Source: Ochrobactrum sp. CM-21-5 (GTDB lineage: Bacteria > Pseudomonadota > Alphaproteobacteria > Rhizobiales > Rhizobiaceae). From it: a stretch of 64,000 bases of DNA. The stretch lies in assembly GCF_014253075.1 (NCBI RefSeq), contig NZ_JACLZJ010000007.1, forward strand, positions 1 to 64,000. Direction: 5' to 3'. Positions 52,668 through 61,684 of this stretch are shown piece by piece. Within the stretch, counting starts at the first letter, position 1. Each line of letters opens with the position of its first letter. The notes beneath the pieces were generated by a model. That model was given only the letters and a program-made list of their open reading frames with translations, was not told the DNA's origin and did no database searches. A program made the position numbers and the translations under genes.

Positions 52668-53846
52668 TCAGCGCTTCAAAGCTGCACCAATCCACTCCAG
52701 TCGCTTTTGAGGAACAAGACCGTAATTGTAGAAATTTATGCCATCCACTCCGGCCCGCTTTCCTGCCTCGACGCGGGCAGTGAACTCCTCTTCTGACTTC
52801 ACAAGCGAGTAAAACAAGCTAAGACCAAGTCCGATATATTTGTCGCCGGGCAATCTAAAACGGGCATCGCGTATGGTTTGCTCGATCAGTTCCGCGCCCA
52901 TTTCGTAACAGCAAAGAATAATGCCATCACAGGCGGCAACGGCTTGTTCCAGATCAACGCCTCCCAGCCAGCCGTCCTTCAAATCAATCAGCACGATTTT
53001 ACTTGCCGGGTCTGCGGCTGCACGAATTTCACCGATCAGGCTGGTAACCGGCTCGCTCCGCCATTGCAAGAAAGCATGAAGCGACGACCAGCTGGCGAAG
53101 GCGGAAAGGCCGGCTTGCGGGAAATCGGCAAACTGTTTCTGCGGAATCTCCCGCTCGCACGCTTCCGCGATGAACTGTCTCACGACAGCCTGAGCATCAT
53201 CCGCATCAACACCAGCTGCTTTTGCCCGACTTTTGCAATGATCGCAAAAACATAAAGACATGAAAAAATCATCTTCGTCAGTGAGGCCAACACCATCCTT
53301 CTCGTGATGATGCTCATGGGCAAAACCCATGAAATTGATGCTTTCCAGTTCGACCATGTCCGGCTGATAACGTGTTGTAATGTCTGCGACTAACGTAACG
53401 ACATAATCGCGAGCAGCGGGGCTTGATGGGCAAAGATTGTAATAATTCGCATTGCCAAAGGCATTGCGGGTAACATGATCGGCATGGAGTTCTCCAAGGC
53501 GACTATTGTGCAGACCCACGGTCCAGCATGATACCCGCAATCCGTCTTTTCTTCGCCGCTCAATCAACTGGGCAAGTATATCCCCACGCTGGGCGCAATT
53601 TTTTGCAACAAGCGGACGTATCTTTTTTCCCTTCCATCGGTCGTCATCCGGTGTGTAATAAATAGTACCATCTTCAGGGAAATAAGCCTTCTGCAGAGGG
53701 CTGCGTGGCTGGAAGAAGCGACCAGCATGATAGGAAGTGGCAAGACTGATCGTATTACCGCCTACTTTCTCTCGAAGCTCAGAGCATACCGTGTCCAGCC
53801 CTAAATCCTGTATGTCCCACGGATAGGTCCAAAGCGATAACTGCAT
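52668..53846 (-). CDS. Unassigned protein, probable TIM-barrel hydrolase-like
   Basis: This 392-residue protein starts MQLSLWTYPWDIQDLG. It has no signal peptide. It resembles putative glycoside-hydrolase-like barrels, with aromatic segments (SCWTVGLHNSRLG, YYNLCPSSPAARDYV) and an acidic strand end (VELESINFMGFAHEHHHE). A Cys cluster, CFCDHCKSR, sits near residue 210 as in several putative glycosidases. Candidate catalytic acids are the Glu and Asp at strand ends. I cannot name the family. It lies between the IclR-controlled ABC operon and the carnitine genes, and belongs clearly to neither. Confidence 0.75.
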   Translation of the reverse strand: MQLSLWTYPWDIQDLGLDTVCSELREKVGGNTISLATSYHAGRFFQPRSPLQKAYFPEDGTIYYTPDDDRWKGKKIRPLVAKNCAQRGDILAQLIERRRKDGLRVSCWTVGLHNSRLGELHADHVTRNAFGNANYYNLCPSSPAARDYVVTLVADITTRYQPDMVELESINFMGFAHEHHHEKDGVGLTDEDDFFMSLCFCDHCKSRAKAAGVDADDAQAVVRQFIAEACEREIPQKQFADFPQAGLSAFASWSSLHAFLQWRSEPVTSLIGEIRAAADPASKIVLIDLKDGWLGGVDLEQAVAACDGIILCCYEMGAELIEQTIRDARFRLPGDKYIGLGLSLFYSLVKSEEEFTARVEAGKRAGVDGINFYNYGLVPQKRLEWIGAALKR

Positions 53847-53962
53847 AGTCTGTCCTCCTCATTTCCCCTGACCGAATAGCCAGCTCATGAATTGAGTGGA
53901 TTAACAAAATTGGAAGCTGGAGTTCAACTCCAAGCATCGCTCTCCGGTTACAAAATATGCTC

Positions 53963-55480
53963 CTAAGCTTTTTGTGTAACGGAAGAGGCCGATTGTCCGA
54001 CGTAACGCCCCACCACGTCTGGCCGGGGAATATTCATTTGAGTTTGCTGAATACTGTCTAATGTCGCGAGAACAGCTGAATCAGCCAAGGATGCTTTCCC
54101 CGCGGCTGTATCAACGTGCAGCAGCATCTGCTCCGCACTAGCAAGTTCCGTGTTTCCGCGTTTTAATCTATGAAAGAGATGAATGCGCTTTTCGTCGTAG
54201 GAAAGAAGTTGTGTTTCGACATGGAGCTCTTCACCTGCTCTCGCTTCCGCACGGTGCATGAGATGCGTTTCCACCGTGAAGTAACTACGCCCCGATTGCA
54301 GATACGCAGCATCAACACCGATATAAGCCAGAAAACGATCCGTCGTCTGCCCGAACACATCCAGATAGCGATGCTCCGTCATATGCCCGTTATAGTCAAT
54401 CCAATCCGGGATAACCCGGATATCCAGTAGGAGCAATACGTCAGAGGCCGGGCGCACTGGCGCATTGGATGCATTGGATGCATTGGATGCATTGAGCTTC
54501 GCCTCATAATCATTGAGAAGCGTCCCCGCACCCCAGCCTTTGCCCTGTTGCTGTTGCGCGAGCGCGCGGATGATCGCCACCAGATTGTCATCGCGAATGG
54601 ATTCAAGACCAGAGATTGAGAATCCTTCATTCTGCATATCCGACTGATCGGCGATCTGACTGATCAAAGTGTCATCAAGATCGGGAACATCCGTCAGCTT
54701 CGTCCAAGGCCATTGCAGCGCGGGACCAAACTGGGCGAGAAAATGCCGCATTCCGGCAGCCCCACCCGCGATGCGATAAGTCTGAAACAGCCCCATCTGC
54801 GCCCAGCGAAGCCCGAATGAGTAGCGGATAATGTTATCGATCTGCTCGACAGTCGCTATACCGTCGCGGACAAGCCACAGCGCTTCGCGCCATAAGGCTT
54901 CCAAAAGCCGATCACCGACAAAAGCATCGATTTCCTTTTCAAGCACCACCGGTTCCATACCCGTATGGCGATAGAGGGCGGAAGCTTTCTCGATCGTATT
55001 CGAGCTGGTCTGCGCGCCGGGTACAAGTTCGACCAGCGGCAGCAAATAAACTGGATTGTAGGGGTGAGCGATCAGGAGACGCTCTGGATGCTGCAATCCG
55101 GCTTGCAATTTGCTTGGCGGAAAGCCGGATGTTGAAGAGGCGATCAGAGCGCCATCCATGCAGGCCGCTTCGATCTCTGCAAGCACGGCAAGTTTCAGCT
55201 CCAGCCGCTCAGGCACGCTTTCCTGAACCAACACCGCACCGGCAACCGCTTCCGCCAGCGAAGCCGCAAACGAAAGCGTTCCCTCCTTCGGCAGGCGCGC
55301 TGACGTCAATGCGGCCAGGGCGCGACGGGCGTTGCCAAGTATATGCTCCGTCGTTGCCTTTGCATCGGGTGATGGATCGTAAACGACAACGTCAAACCCG
55401 TTCAGGAGAAAGCGTGCAGCCCAGCCACTGCCGATGACGCCGCCGCCGATGCAAGCAATCTTGTGAGATTGATCGCTCAT
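53963..55480 (-). CDS. Carnitine 3-dehydrogenase fused to a betainyl-CoA thioesterase
   Basis: This 505-residue bifunctional protein begins with a 3-hydroxyacyl-CoA dehydrogenase-type Rossmann domain (IACIGGGVIGSGWAARF, residues about 8-24). HPYNPVYLLPLVELVPG follows near 145. This is carnitine dehydrogenase, which oxidises L-carnitine with NAD+ to 3-dehydrocarnitine. From about residue 343 a hotdog thioesterase follows (RVIPDWIDYNGHMTEHRYL), likely releasing betaine from betainyl-CoA. The two parts are joined by an Asn-Ala-Ser repeat made by a 9-bp tandem repeat. It starts four bases after cdhC ends, in one operon. Confidence 0.92.
   Translation of the reverse strand: MSDQSHKIACIGGGVIGSGWAARFLLNGFDVVVYDPSPDAKATTEHILGNARRALAALTSARLPKEGTLSFAASLAEAVAGAVLVQESVPERLELKLAVLAEIEAACMDGALIASSTSGFPPSKLQAGLQHPERLLIAHPYNPVYLLPLVELVPGAQTSSNTIEKASALYRHTGMEPVVLEKEIDAFVGDRLLEALWREALWLVRDGIATVEQIDNIIRYSFGLRWAQMGLFQTYRIAGGAAGMRHFLAQFGPALQWPWTKLTDVPDLDDTLISQIADQSDMQNEGFSISGLESIRDDNLVAIIRALAQQQQGKGWGAGTLLNDYEAKLNASNASNASNAPVRPASDVLLLLDIRVIPDWIDYNGHMTEHRYLDVFGQTTDRFLAYIGVDAAYLQSGRSYFTVETHLMHRAEARAGEELHVETQLLSYDEKRIHLFHRLKRGNTELASAEQMLLHVDTAAGKASLADSAVLATLDSIQQTQMNIPRPDVVGRYVGQSASSVTQKA
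54462..54495. repeat. 9-bp tandem repeat in the linker of the carnitine fusion gene
   Basis: GCATTGGAT occurs three times in a row plus a partial fourth copy. On the coding strand it gives (Asn-Ala-Ser)x3-Asn-Ala between the dehydrogenase and thioesterase domains. Because the unit is nine bases, changes in copy number keep the frame. Confidence 0.92.
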
Positions 55481-55484
55481 GAAA

Positions 55485-56390
55485 TCACCAGCGTTTCGTA
55501 AGCTTGAGTTTTTCGCGGACTTCGGCAGGCGTGAGCACCTTCGCCCCCATATTGATGGCAATGTTTTTCGCTCGTTCCACCAGATCACCGTTCGAGGCGA
55601 GGATACCCTTGCCGAGCCAGATATTGTCTTCCAGACCGACCCGGATATTGCCGCCGGCAAGAACGGCCAGCGCCGCATAAGGAAGCTGGTTGCGGCCAAT
55701 GGAGAATGCCGAAAAGATCCAGTTATCGGGCAGATTGTGAAGAATTGAAACCAGTGTCGCCAGATCATCGGGCGCACCCCACGGAATACCCATGCAAAGC
55801 TGCACCAGAACCGGGTCGTCCAGCAAGCCCTGTTGATGCAGCCACTTGGCGAGCGGAAGATGACCAGTGTCGAAAATCTCGATCTCCGGTCGCACGCCGA
55901 GCCGCTGAACCTGCGCCGCCATGGCTTTTAGCATGGCCGGGGTATTGGTCATCACATAATCGCCTTCGCCGAAATTCATCGTCCCGCAATCGAGCGTGCA
56001 GATTTCAGGCAGAAGCTCCGCAACATGGGACAGTCGTTCCGTTGCCCCTGCCATATCTGTCTTGCCAGCATCGGGCGGCAGGGGCATCTCCGGCGAGCCG
56101 AAGACCAGATCGCCACCGACACCTGCCGTCAGATTAAGCACAATATCCACGTCGGATGCCCGGATATGATCGACGACCTCTCGAAACAGTTCGGGCTTTC
56201 GTGACGGCCCGCCCGTTTCCGGATCTCGCACGTGAATATGCGCGATTGCCGCACCCGCCGCAGCACTTTCGATGGCCGCATCCGCAATCTGACGCGGAGT
56301 GACAGGTACTTTGTTCGAGCGTCGTGTGGTGTCGCCTGCACCGGTGACGGCAGCGGTGATGAATATCTCGCGAGTGGGTTGTAAAGGCAT
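55485..56390 (-). CDS. 3-dehydrocarnitine cleavage enzyme (BKACE family, CdhC)
   Basis: This 301-residue beta-keto acid cleavage enzyme has ITAAVTGAGDTTRRSNKVP (start), AAIAHIHVRDPETGGPSR (zinc His pair, about residues 50-54), and LNLTAGVGGDLVFG. Later comes GNIRVGLEDNIWL near 255. BKACE proteins move an acyl group from a beta-keto acid to acetyl-CoA. Next to carnitine dehydrogenase this is the enzyme giving betainyl-CoA and acetoacetate from 3-dehydrocarnitine. It precedes the fusion gene by four bases and faces the activator gene. Confidence 0.92.
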   Translation of the reverse strand: MPLQPTREIFITAAVTGAGDTTRRSNKVPVTPRQIADAAIESAAAGAAIAHIHVRDPETGGPSRKPELFREVVDHIRASDVDIVLNLTAGVGGDLVFGSPEMPLPPDAGKTDMAGATERLSHVAELLPEICTLDCGTMNFGEGDYVMTNTPAMLKAMAAQVQRLGVRPEIEIFDTGHLPLAKWLHQQGLLDDPVLVQLCMGIPWGAPDDLATLVSILHNLPDNWIFSAFSIGRNQLPYAALAVLAGGNIRVGLEDNIWLGKGILASNGDLVERAKNIAINMGAKVLTPAEVREKLKLTKRW

Positions 56391-56416
56391 GGTTGGCTCC
56401 CTCGATTTTTACCGAG

Positions 56417-56430
56417 CTTGACAGGTCGCG
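56417..56430. promoter_or_regulatory. Candidate carnitine-regulon element, copy 1
   Basis: CTTGACAGGTCGCG here and CTTGACACTTCGCG at 58530 share 12 of 14 bases and the same orientation to the downstream minus-strand genes. They lie 27 and 53 bases from the respective starts. Confidence 0.4.
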
Positions 56431-56480
56431 ATTTATTGAGATTATCATTTTACGAAATCCATTTGGCGAAGAGCGAAACG

Positions 56481-57446
56481 GTGATTTTTGAACCATCCGA
56501 CGAAGAAGTGGACGTCACATTGCTTGTCCTCCCGGACTGCTCGCTGATGTCGCTTGCGGCCACACTTGATCCAATGCGCGGAGCAAATCGCGTGGCAGGC
56601 CGCTCGCTTTATCGCTGGCAGGTGGTTTCACCAGATGGCGAAGACCCCGTCACGTCCAGCGGTCTCAAGGTTGCGGCAGACTTAAAATTCGAGGTAAAAT
56701 CCCAGGATATTCTCATCGTCGTCAGTGCATTTCATGCGCTTGAACATGCGACACCGAAGCTCCTTGGCCTCGTACATCAGGCGGCCAAACAGTCCCGACT
56801 TGTCATCGGGGTTGAAGCAGGATCCTGGGTGCTGGCAAGGGCAGGATTGCTGAATGGTAGAAAGGCAACGACACATTGGGAAGACCTGGAAGCATTTTCA
56901 CAACGCTTCCCGGAAGTGGAAATGCGGTCTGATCGCTGGGTGCGAGACGGCGCATTTCTGACGACCGGCGGAGCAGCCCCCGCACTCGATATGATGCTTG
57001 CACTCATCCGGGCTCGGCACGGTTATTCCATCGCGCTGGACGTGGCGAGCCTCTATATTTACGATGAGGTTAAACAAGCTTCGGACTCGCAGCCTCTTGT
57101 TTCCCTCGGGCGCCTTCTGAACCGCGAGCCGCGTTTGGCCAAGGCAATCAAGGTGATGGAAGACCACATTGATTGCCCGATTCCGGTGTCGGGTATCGCC
57201 CGCAGACTCGGGCTCTCACCCCGAAGCCTTGAATTATTGTTCGCCAATATAATCGGGCAGTCGCCGGGTAGCTATTACCTTTCGCTCCGGCTGAAGGCCG
57301 CCCGGCGACTAATCCTTGATACCCATCTTTCAATGGCAGACACCGCCGAGCAAACCGGATTTTCCTCAATTAGTTCACTTTCACGCGCTTTCAAACGACA
57401 TTTCGGGCAGTCGCCAAACAAATTGCGGCTTATACCAAAGCGCTAA
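56481..57446 (+). CDS. GlxA/AraC-family activator, probable carnitine regulator (CdhR-like)
   Basis: With the GTG at 56481 the product has 321 residues. An N-terminal DJ-1/PfpI-like domain (about 10-190: VTLLVLPDCSLMSLAATLDPMRGAN in two blocks, then GVEAGSWVLARAGLLNGRKAT) is followed by an AraC-type double helix-turn-helix (about 225-315: GIARRLGLSPRSLELLFA, then TAEQTGFSSISSLSRAFKRHFG). This is the GlxA layout of CdhR, the activator of carnitine catabolism. It is divergent from cdhC. A TTG at 56418 is an alternative start with an extra 21 residues. Confidence 0.9.
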   Translation: MIFEPSDEEVDVTLLVLPDCSLMSLAATLDPMRGANRVAGRSLYRWQVVSPDGEDPVTSSGLKVAADLKFEVKSQDILIVVSAFHALEHATPKLLGLVHQAAKQSRLVIGVEAGSWVLARAGLLNGRKATTHWEDLEAFSQRFPEVEMRSDRWVRDGAFLTTGGAAPALDMMLALIRARHGYSIALDVASLYIYDEVKQASDSQPLVSLGRLLNREPRLAKAIKVMEDHIDCPIPVSGIARRLGLSPRSLELLFANIIGQSPGSYYLSLRLKAARRLILDTHLSMADTAEQTGFSSISSLSRAFKRHFGQSPNKLRLIPKR

Positions 57447-57493
57447 GATGCCAACGCATCACGCCTTAAAAGATTAATCTCCATATGAGCCTT

Positions 57494-57532
57494 AACCAAA
57501 GCTCGATGAGTGTCATCCAATGAGCTTTGGTT
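57494..57532. terminator. Bidirectional terminator between the activator and the binding-protein gene
   Basis: AACCAAAGCTC and GAGCTTTGGTT form an 11-bp perfect stem over a 17-base loop, between two convergent stops (57446 and 57542). T-rich tails are short on both sides. Confidence 0.7.
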
Positions 57533-57541
57533 ATTTCGCAC

Positions 57542-58477
57542 TTACAAACCCAGGCCAGATTTTATTACCGCCAATGCAGGCTTGCCATCGAAAGTGGTCA
57601 CGCCATCGAACCATGCATCGATCTGCGCAGGATTATCCTTGATCCATTGCGTGACGGCGGCTTTGGCTTCCATTCCGTCGTTTAGAATCATATTCATCAT
57701 GGTGCTTTCCATCTCGGTGTTGAACTTCAGATTCGACAGAAAACGTGAAACATTAGGGCAATCGGTCGCGTAGCCTTTACGCGTCAATGTTTCCACGGTC
57801 GCAGCGCCGTCGCTCGGTCCAAAAAGGTTGTCACCATTCTCAAGATAGCTAAGTTTGTAGCGGATATTCATGGGATGCGGTGTCCAGGCAAAGAACACGA
57901 TAGGCTCATCTTTCCGCACGGCATTCTGGACTTGCGAGAGCATGGCTTGCTCACTTGATTCGGCAAGCTGAAAATCCTTGAGGCCGAAATTATCTTTCTC
58001 GATCATCGATTGGATTGTAGCATTTGCGCTGCTGCCGGCCTCGATACCGTAAATCTTGCCACCAAGCTGATCCTTGAATTTTGCGATGTCGGCGTACCTC
58101 TTGATTCCAAGATCCTTCCCGGTGGCGGCAAGGCCAATCTTGGCTCCCTCCAGATTAACACCGACCCGCTCGATTTTCTTGGCGTCAAGATAGGGTTTGC
58201 GTATCTCCTCATGAAGAGGCATCCAGTTACCCAGGAAAATGTCGATCTGCCCGTTATCAAGCGACTGGAACGTCACCGGAACTGAGAGAATGGTCGTCTG
58301 AGGTTCGTAACCCGCTTTCTCCAGCAAAAGTGACGCGAGAGCTGTGGTCGCCGTAATGTCCGTCCAACCCACATCTGAGAATTTCGGCGCTTTGCAGGTT
58401 TCCTGTTCGGTCGCATTGGCCGAAGCTACGGGCAGGCTGGCCAGTCCTACGGTCAGAAAAAAACACAAGTGTTTCAT
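57542..58477 (-). CDS. Glycine betaine/choline/carnitine ABC binding protein (CaiX-like), orphan
   Basis: This 311-residue exported protein has a signal peptide (MKHLCFFLTVGLASLPVA..., cleavage near ANA-TE). OpuAC-type blocks follow: DVGWTDITATTALASLLLEKAGYEP in two parts, VPVTFQSLDNGQIDIFLGNWMP (aromatic cage Trp), GIEAGSSANATIQSM, and FFAWTPHPMN. It binds quaternary amines. GGGGAGAAG precedes the ATG. No permease or ATPase gene is adjacent, which is also the case for CaiX in pseudomonads. It probably feeds a shared transporter elsewhere and is co-regulated with the carnitine genes. Confidence 0.92.
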   Translation of the reverse strand: MKHLCFFLTVGLASLPVASANATEQETCKAPKFSDVGWTDITATTALASLLLEKAGYEPQTTILSVPVTFQSLDNGQIDIFLGNWMPLHEEIRKPYLDAKKIERVGVNLEGAKIGLAATGKDLGIKRYADIAKFKDQLGGKIYGIEAGSSANATIQSMIEKDNFGLKDFQLAESSEQAMLSQVQNAVRKDEPIVFFAWTPHPMNIRYKLSYLENGDNLFGPSDGAATVETLTRKGYATDCPNVSRFLSNLKFNTEMESTMMNMILNDGMEAKAAVTQWIKDNPAQIDAWFDGVTTFDGKPALAVIKSGLGL

Positions 58478-58529
58478 CGTCTTCTCCCCTTTTATCTGAC
58501 AGATATGATAGGGGAAACTGAAGAAGCCA

Positions 58530-58543
58530 CTTGACACTTCGCG
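58530..58543. promoter_or_regulatory. Candidate carnitine-regulon element, copy 2
   Basis: CTTGACACTTCGCG matches the element at 56417 in 12 of 14 positions. It lies 53 bases upstream of the binding-protein start, in the same orientation as copy 1 to cdhC. Confidence 0.4.
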
Positions 58544-58731
58544 TATAAAACTTGGCGTTTTGCGCAATCCATTTCAACCTTCGAAAGCTGAAAAATCCCG
58601 CTTGAACCTTTATGTATCTCAAAACCTAGCTGTCAGATCGGCTCTGAAAGCATGCTGCCGTATGTCGAATCCCCCTTGATAATCAATGCCCATGGTCGCG
58701 GTGTCGCAAAACCCGAAGTCCAGTTGGCCTT

Positions 58732-58745
58732 GATGTCGCGACATC
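58732..58745. repeat. 14-bp perfect palindrome GATGTCGCGACATC
   Basis: A complete dyad with no spacer between guaA and the carnitine binding-protein gene. It might be a repressor site, but it is far from both starts. Confidence 0.5.
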
Positions 58746-58912
58746 TTCTGTAACCCCGACACCAGCAACGTTAAAAGCTTCAGAGCCGCAAAACTATGGA
58801 TGGAAAGGTCCTATCCTCCAAAAGCAGGATGACGACAGTCAAGCATGCCGCGCGCAGTAGAATGAGAACACTGCTCAGAGAGGCACTAGTGCTGGCCTGA
58901 CCGGACGCGGGA

Positions 58913-60475
58913 TCATTCCCACTCGATGGTACCTGGAGGCTTCGAGGTCACATCATAAACGACGCGGTTAATGCCACGAACTTCATTGATGATACGAGTC
59001 GCCGCATTACCAAGGAAGTTCATGTCATAATGATAGAAATCAGCAGTCATGCCGTCCACGGACGTCACCGCGCGCAGCGCACAGACGAACTCGTAGGTGC
59101 GGCCATCACCCATTACGCCGACCGTCTGAACCGGCAAAAGCACTGCAAATGCCTGCCAGATTGCATCGTAGAGGCCAGCCTTGCGGATTTCATCCAGATA
59201 GATCGCATCCGCCTCGCGAAGAATTTCGAGCTTCTCACGCGTAATTCCGCCGGGACAGCGAATCGCTAATCCCGGTCCCGGGAACGGATGACGACCGATA
59301 AAACTATCTGGAAGACCAAGTTCCGTACCCAGCACGCGCACTTCGTCCTTGAAGAGTTCGCGCAACGGCTCGACCAGCTGCATGTTCATGCGCTCAGGCA
59401 AACCACCGACATTATGATGCGATTTGATCGTCACAGAAGGTCCGCCCGTAAACGAAACGCTTTCAATCACATCCGGATAAAGCGTGCCCTGCGCCAAGAA
59501 GTCCGCACCGCCTAGCTTCGCTGCTTCTTCTTCGAATACTTCGATGAACAGGCGCCCGATGGTCTTGCGTTTCGTTTCAGGATCGCTTTCGCCTTCAAGA
59601 GCTGTAATGAACCTGTCCGATGCGTCCACGAGGATCAGCGGCAGATTGTAATGTTCCTTGAACATAGCCACCACATCGGCAGCCTCGTTCTTGCGCATCA
59701 AGCCATGATCTACCAAAATGCAGGTCAGCTGATCGCCAACCGCTTCGTGGATCAAAAGCGCTGCCACGGATGAATCGACACCACCAGACAAAGCGCAAAT
59801 CACCTTGCCCTTGCCGACCTGCTTGCGAATGGCTTCCACCGCCTGCTCGCGATAAGCGGACATTGTCCAGTCCGGTTTGATACCAACAATATTATGGACA
59901 AAATTCTGAAGCAGTTTGGCGCCATCCGGGGTATGCACCACTTCCGGGTGGAACTGCACCGCAAAATATTTACGCTTCTCGTCCGAAATAGCCGCATAAG
60001 GTGCATTCGGCGAAGTGCCGATCACCTTGAAACCGTCCGGCAATGCGGTAACGCGATCGCCATGACTCATCCATACCTGATGGCGCGTGCCCTTGGCCCA
60101 TATGCCGGAGAACAGTGCGCTGTCCTCCTGCACTTCCAGAAATGCACGGCCAAATTCGCGGTCATGACCGCTTTCAACCTTACCGCCAAGCTGGGCGCAC
60201 ATAGTCTGCTCGCCATAGCAAATGCCAAGAACCGGAATATGGGCCTCGAAAATCGCTTGCGGCGCACGAGGACTACCAATGTCCGTCGTGGAATGGGGGC
60301 TTCCTGACAATATCACAGCCTTGGGATTGATGCGTTTGAAGGCATCTTCCGCGGACTGGAACGGAACGATTTCGGAATAAACTCCGGCCTCGCGTACACG
60401 TCGCGCGATCAGCTGCGTGACCTGGCTGCCAAAGTCGATGATCAGGATGGTTTCGGAGTGTGCGGTGGTGCTCAT
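58913..60475 (-). CDS. guaA: GMP synthase (glutamine-hydrolysing)
   Basis: This 520-residue enzyme amidates XMP to GMP in purine synthesis. The class I glutaminase domain has the nucleophile in LGICYGEQ (Cys about 86) and the His-Glu pair in QFHPEVVHT (about 175). The ATP-pyrophosphatase domain has the P-loop ALSGGVDSS (about 232), and the C-terminal dimerisation domain ends [12 protein letters not shown] at 60475 is the chosen start; an earlier in-frame start would add only three residues. It is downstream of the nucleosidase gene by about 100 bp on the same strand. Confidence 0.98.
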   Translation of the reverse strand: MSTTAHSETILIIDFGSQVTQLIARRVREAGVYSEIVPFQSAEDAFKRINPKAVILSGSPHSTTDIGSPRAPQAIFEAHIPVLGICYGEQTMCAQLGGKVESGHDREFGRAFLEVQEDSALFSGIWAKGTRHQVWMSHGDRVTALPDGFKVIGTSPNAPYAAISDEKRKYFAVQFHPEVVHTPDGAKLLQNFVHNIVGIKPDWTMSAYREQAVEAIRKQVGKGKVICALSGGVDSSVAALLIHEAVGDQLTCILVDHGLMRKNEAADVVAMFKEHYNLPLILVDASDRFITALEGESDPETKRKTIGRLFIEVFEEEAAKLGGADFLAQGTLYPDVIESVSFTGGPSVTIKSHHNVGGLPERMNMQLVEPLRELFKDEVRVLGTELGLPDSFIGRHPFPGPGLAIRCPGGITREKLEILREADAIYLDEIRKAGLYDAIWQAFAVLLPVQTVGVMGDGRTYEFVCALRAVTSVDGMTADFYHYDMNFLGNAATRIINEVRGINRVVYDVTSKPPGTIEWE

Positions 60476-60573
60476 GTGCAGCATCTAGTAAAAAAGTGCC
60501 CGTGATGCAATCGGCTATATGCCGCGTTTCAACAGACTCGCTCGATTCAACGACGCCTACTGACAACACATTG

Positions 60574-61218
60574 TCAGGAAGAGGCTAATAATCCGTCGCC
60601 AATGGCCCTTTCCAGGTGAATAACCGCCTCAGCCAGTTTCTTGTCAATGATATGAAGATACTGTGTCCAATCATCAATATGATGCAAGTCTGCGACACCA
60701 TCAGAGATACCGCGCAGACCTATCAGTGGCACGCCAAAATGATGACACGAGCGCAAGCAGGCGAAACTTTCCATATCAACCATATCAGCGGCAATTGCCT
60801 TGTAAGCAGCACCCGACACGATGTTCGCCCCCGTAGAGAGCGACGCGCTTGCAATTCCCGGAATTTTGAACGGTAGCGACACCTGCGCCGGGAGATCGAG
60901 AAATGGTGTCCGCCCTTTTTCAAACCCGAGCGGCGACACATCCATATCGCGATAAGAAACGGAACTTACCTGATAGATTCCGGTCTGTTCGAGTCGGGCC
61001 GAGCCTGCCGAACCAAGCGAAACAACGACATCGGGTAAGGCGCTGCTGTGCGCGGCATCCCCAAGCACCGAGGTCAGTACGACTGCCGCTTCGACAGGAC
61101 CGATCCCAGTAAAAAGCGGACGAAAAAGCTGCTTCAGATTTGAACCATACTCGACTTCAGCGGCCATGACGAACATTACGCGTTTACCCGCAATAGTACT
61201 CATGCCTTCGCCATTCAT
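60574..61218 (-). CDS. 5'-methylthioadenosine/S-adenosylhomocysteine nucleosidase
   Basis: The 214-residue phosphorylase-type nucleosidase has FTGIGPVEAAVVL (catalytic Glu region), VVSLGSAGSARL, MVDMESFACLRSCHHFGVP (ribose-binding Met-Glu, about residue 145) and LRGISDG with the catalytic Asp. It releases adenine from methylthioadenosine and S-adenosylhomocysteine. The start at 61218 overlaps the thioesterase stop as ATGA, indicating coupled translation. A later ATG at 61203 is possible. It is slightly short for the family (about 230). Confidence 0.9.
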   Translation of the reverse strand: MNGEGMSTIAGKRVMFVMAAEVEYGSNLKQLFRPLFTGIGPVEAAVVLTSVLGDAAHSSALPDVVVSLGSAGSARLEQTGIYQVSSVSYRDMDVSPLGFEKGRTPFLDLPAQVSLPFKIPGIASASLSTGANIVSGAAYKAIAADMVDMESFACLRSCHHFGVPLIGLRGISDGVADLHHIDDWTQYLHIIDKKLAEAVIHLERAIGDGLLASS

Positions 61219-61670
61219 CCCTGTAAACCCTTCCGATCCTGTACGACCATCAAAGTCGCCGTCATCGTCGCAATCAGTCGGACTTCCGTATCGGTGACTG
61301 CAAAGGCCTGCCCGTCGCTGACCATGATGGTGCGCCCCGGTTTTGTCACTTCGCCGCGAAACAGAAAGCGATCACCCTTGCCGGGTGCAAGCAGGTTCAC
61401 CTTGAACTCGATAGTAAGTACTGCCGCGTCAGCGGGCATCAAGGTCAGGGCGGCATAACCGCACGCGGAATCGAGTGCCGCTGAAATCATGCCCGCATGG
61501 AGGATACCGTGTTGCTGAGTCAACTCGTCGCGAAATGGCATTTCCACTTCGACAATGCCGGGCTCACACCGTGTCAACTCGGCGCCGATCAATTTCATAG
61601 CTGCCTGTCGGCTGAAACTTTCCTCGACGCGCTCCCTGAATTCCGGTTCTGCTATTCGGTGCGCAGGCAT
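61215..61670 (-). CDS. PaaI-family hotdog thioesterase
   Basis: This 151-residue hotdog-fold protein has VEMPFRDELTQQHGILHAGMISAALDSACGY (about 45-75, two adjoining blocks). This region is the catalytic segment of PaaI-type acyl-CoA thioesterases. TIEFKVNLLAPGKGDRF follows. The ATG at 61670 has GGGGGAGCTA just upstream. It overlaps the nucleosidase gene by four bases and begins about 15 bases after the methyltransferase stop, so the three form an operon. The acyl-CoA substrate is not known. Confidence 0.92.
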   Translation of the reverse strand: MPAHRIAEPEFRERVEESFSRQAAMKLIGAELTRCEPGIVEVEMPFRDELTQQHGILHAGMISAALDSACGYAALTLMPADAAVLTIEFKVNLLAPGKGDRFLFRGEVTKPGRTIMVSDGQAFAVTDTEVRLIATMTATLMVVQDRKGLQG

Positions 61671-61684
61671 TAGCTCCCCCCGAT

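Larger units (their letters stand above)
58478..58912. other. Intergenic region upstream of the carnitine binding protein
   Basis: About 435 bp with no recognised gene. It holds the second copy of the candidate carnitine element at 58530 and a 14-bp palindrome near 58732. The right part serves the end of guaA, where I see no clear terminator. Confidence 0.5.

Noticed and set aside
54462-54495. Tandem repeats as a possible CRISPR array
   Set aside because: The unit is only nine bases, has no spacers, and encodes an in-frame protein linker.
53963-55777. Longer start (55777) for the carnitine fusion gene
   Set aside because: The extension would overlap cdhC by almost 300 bases out of frame. 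The ATG at 55480 begins the conserved Rossmann motif.
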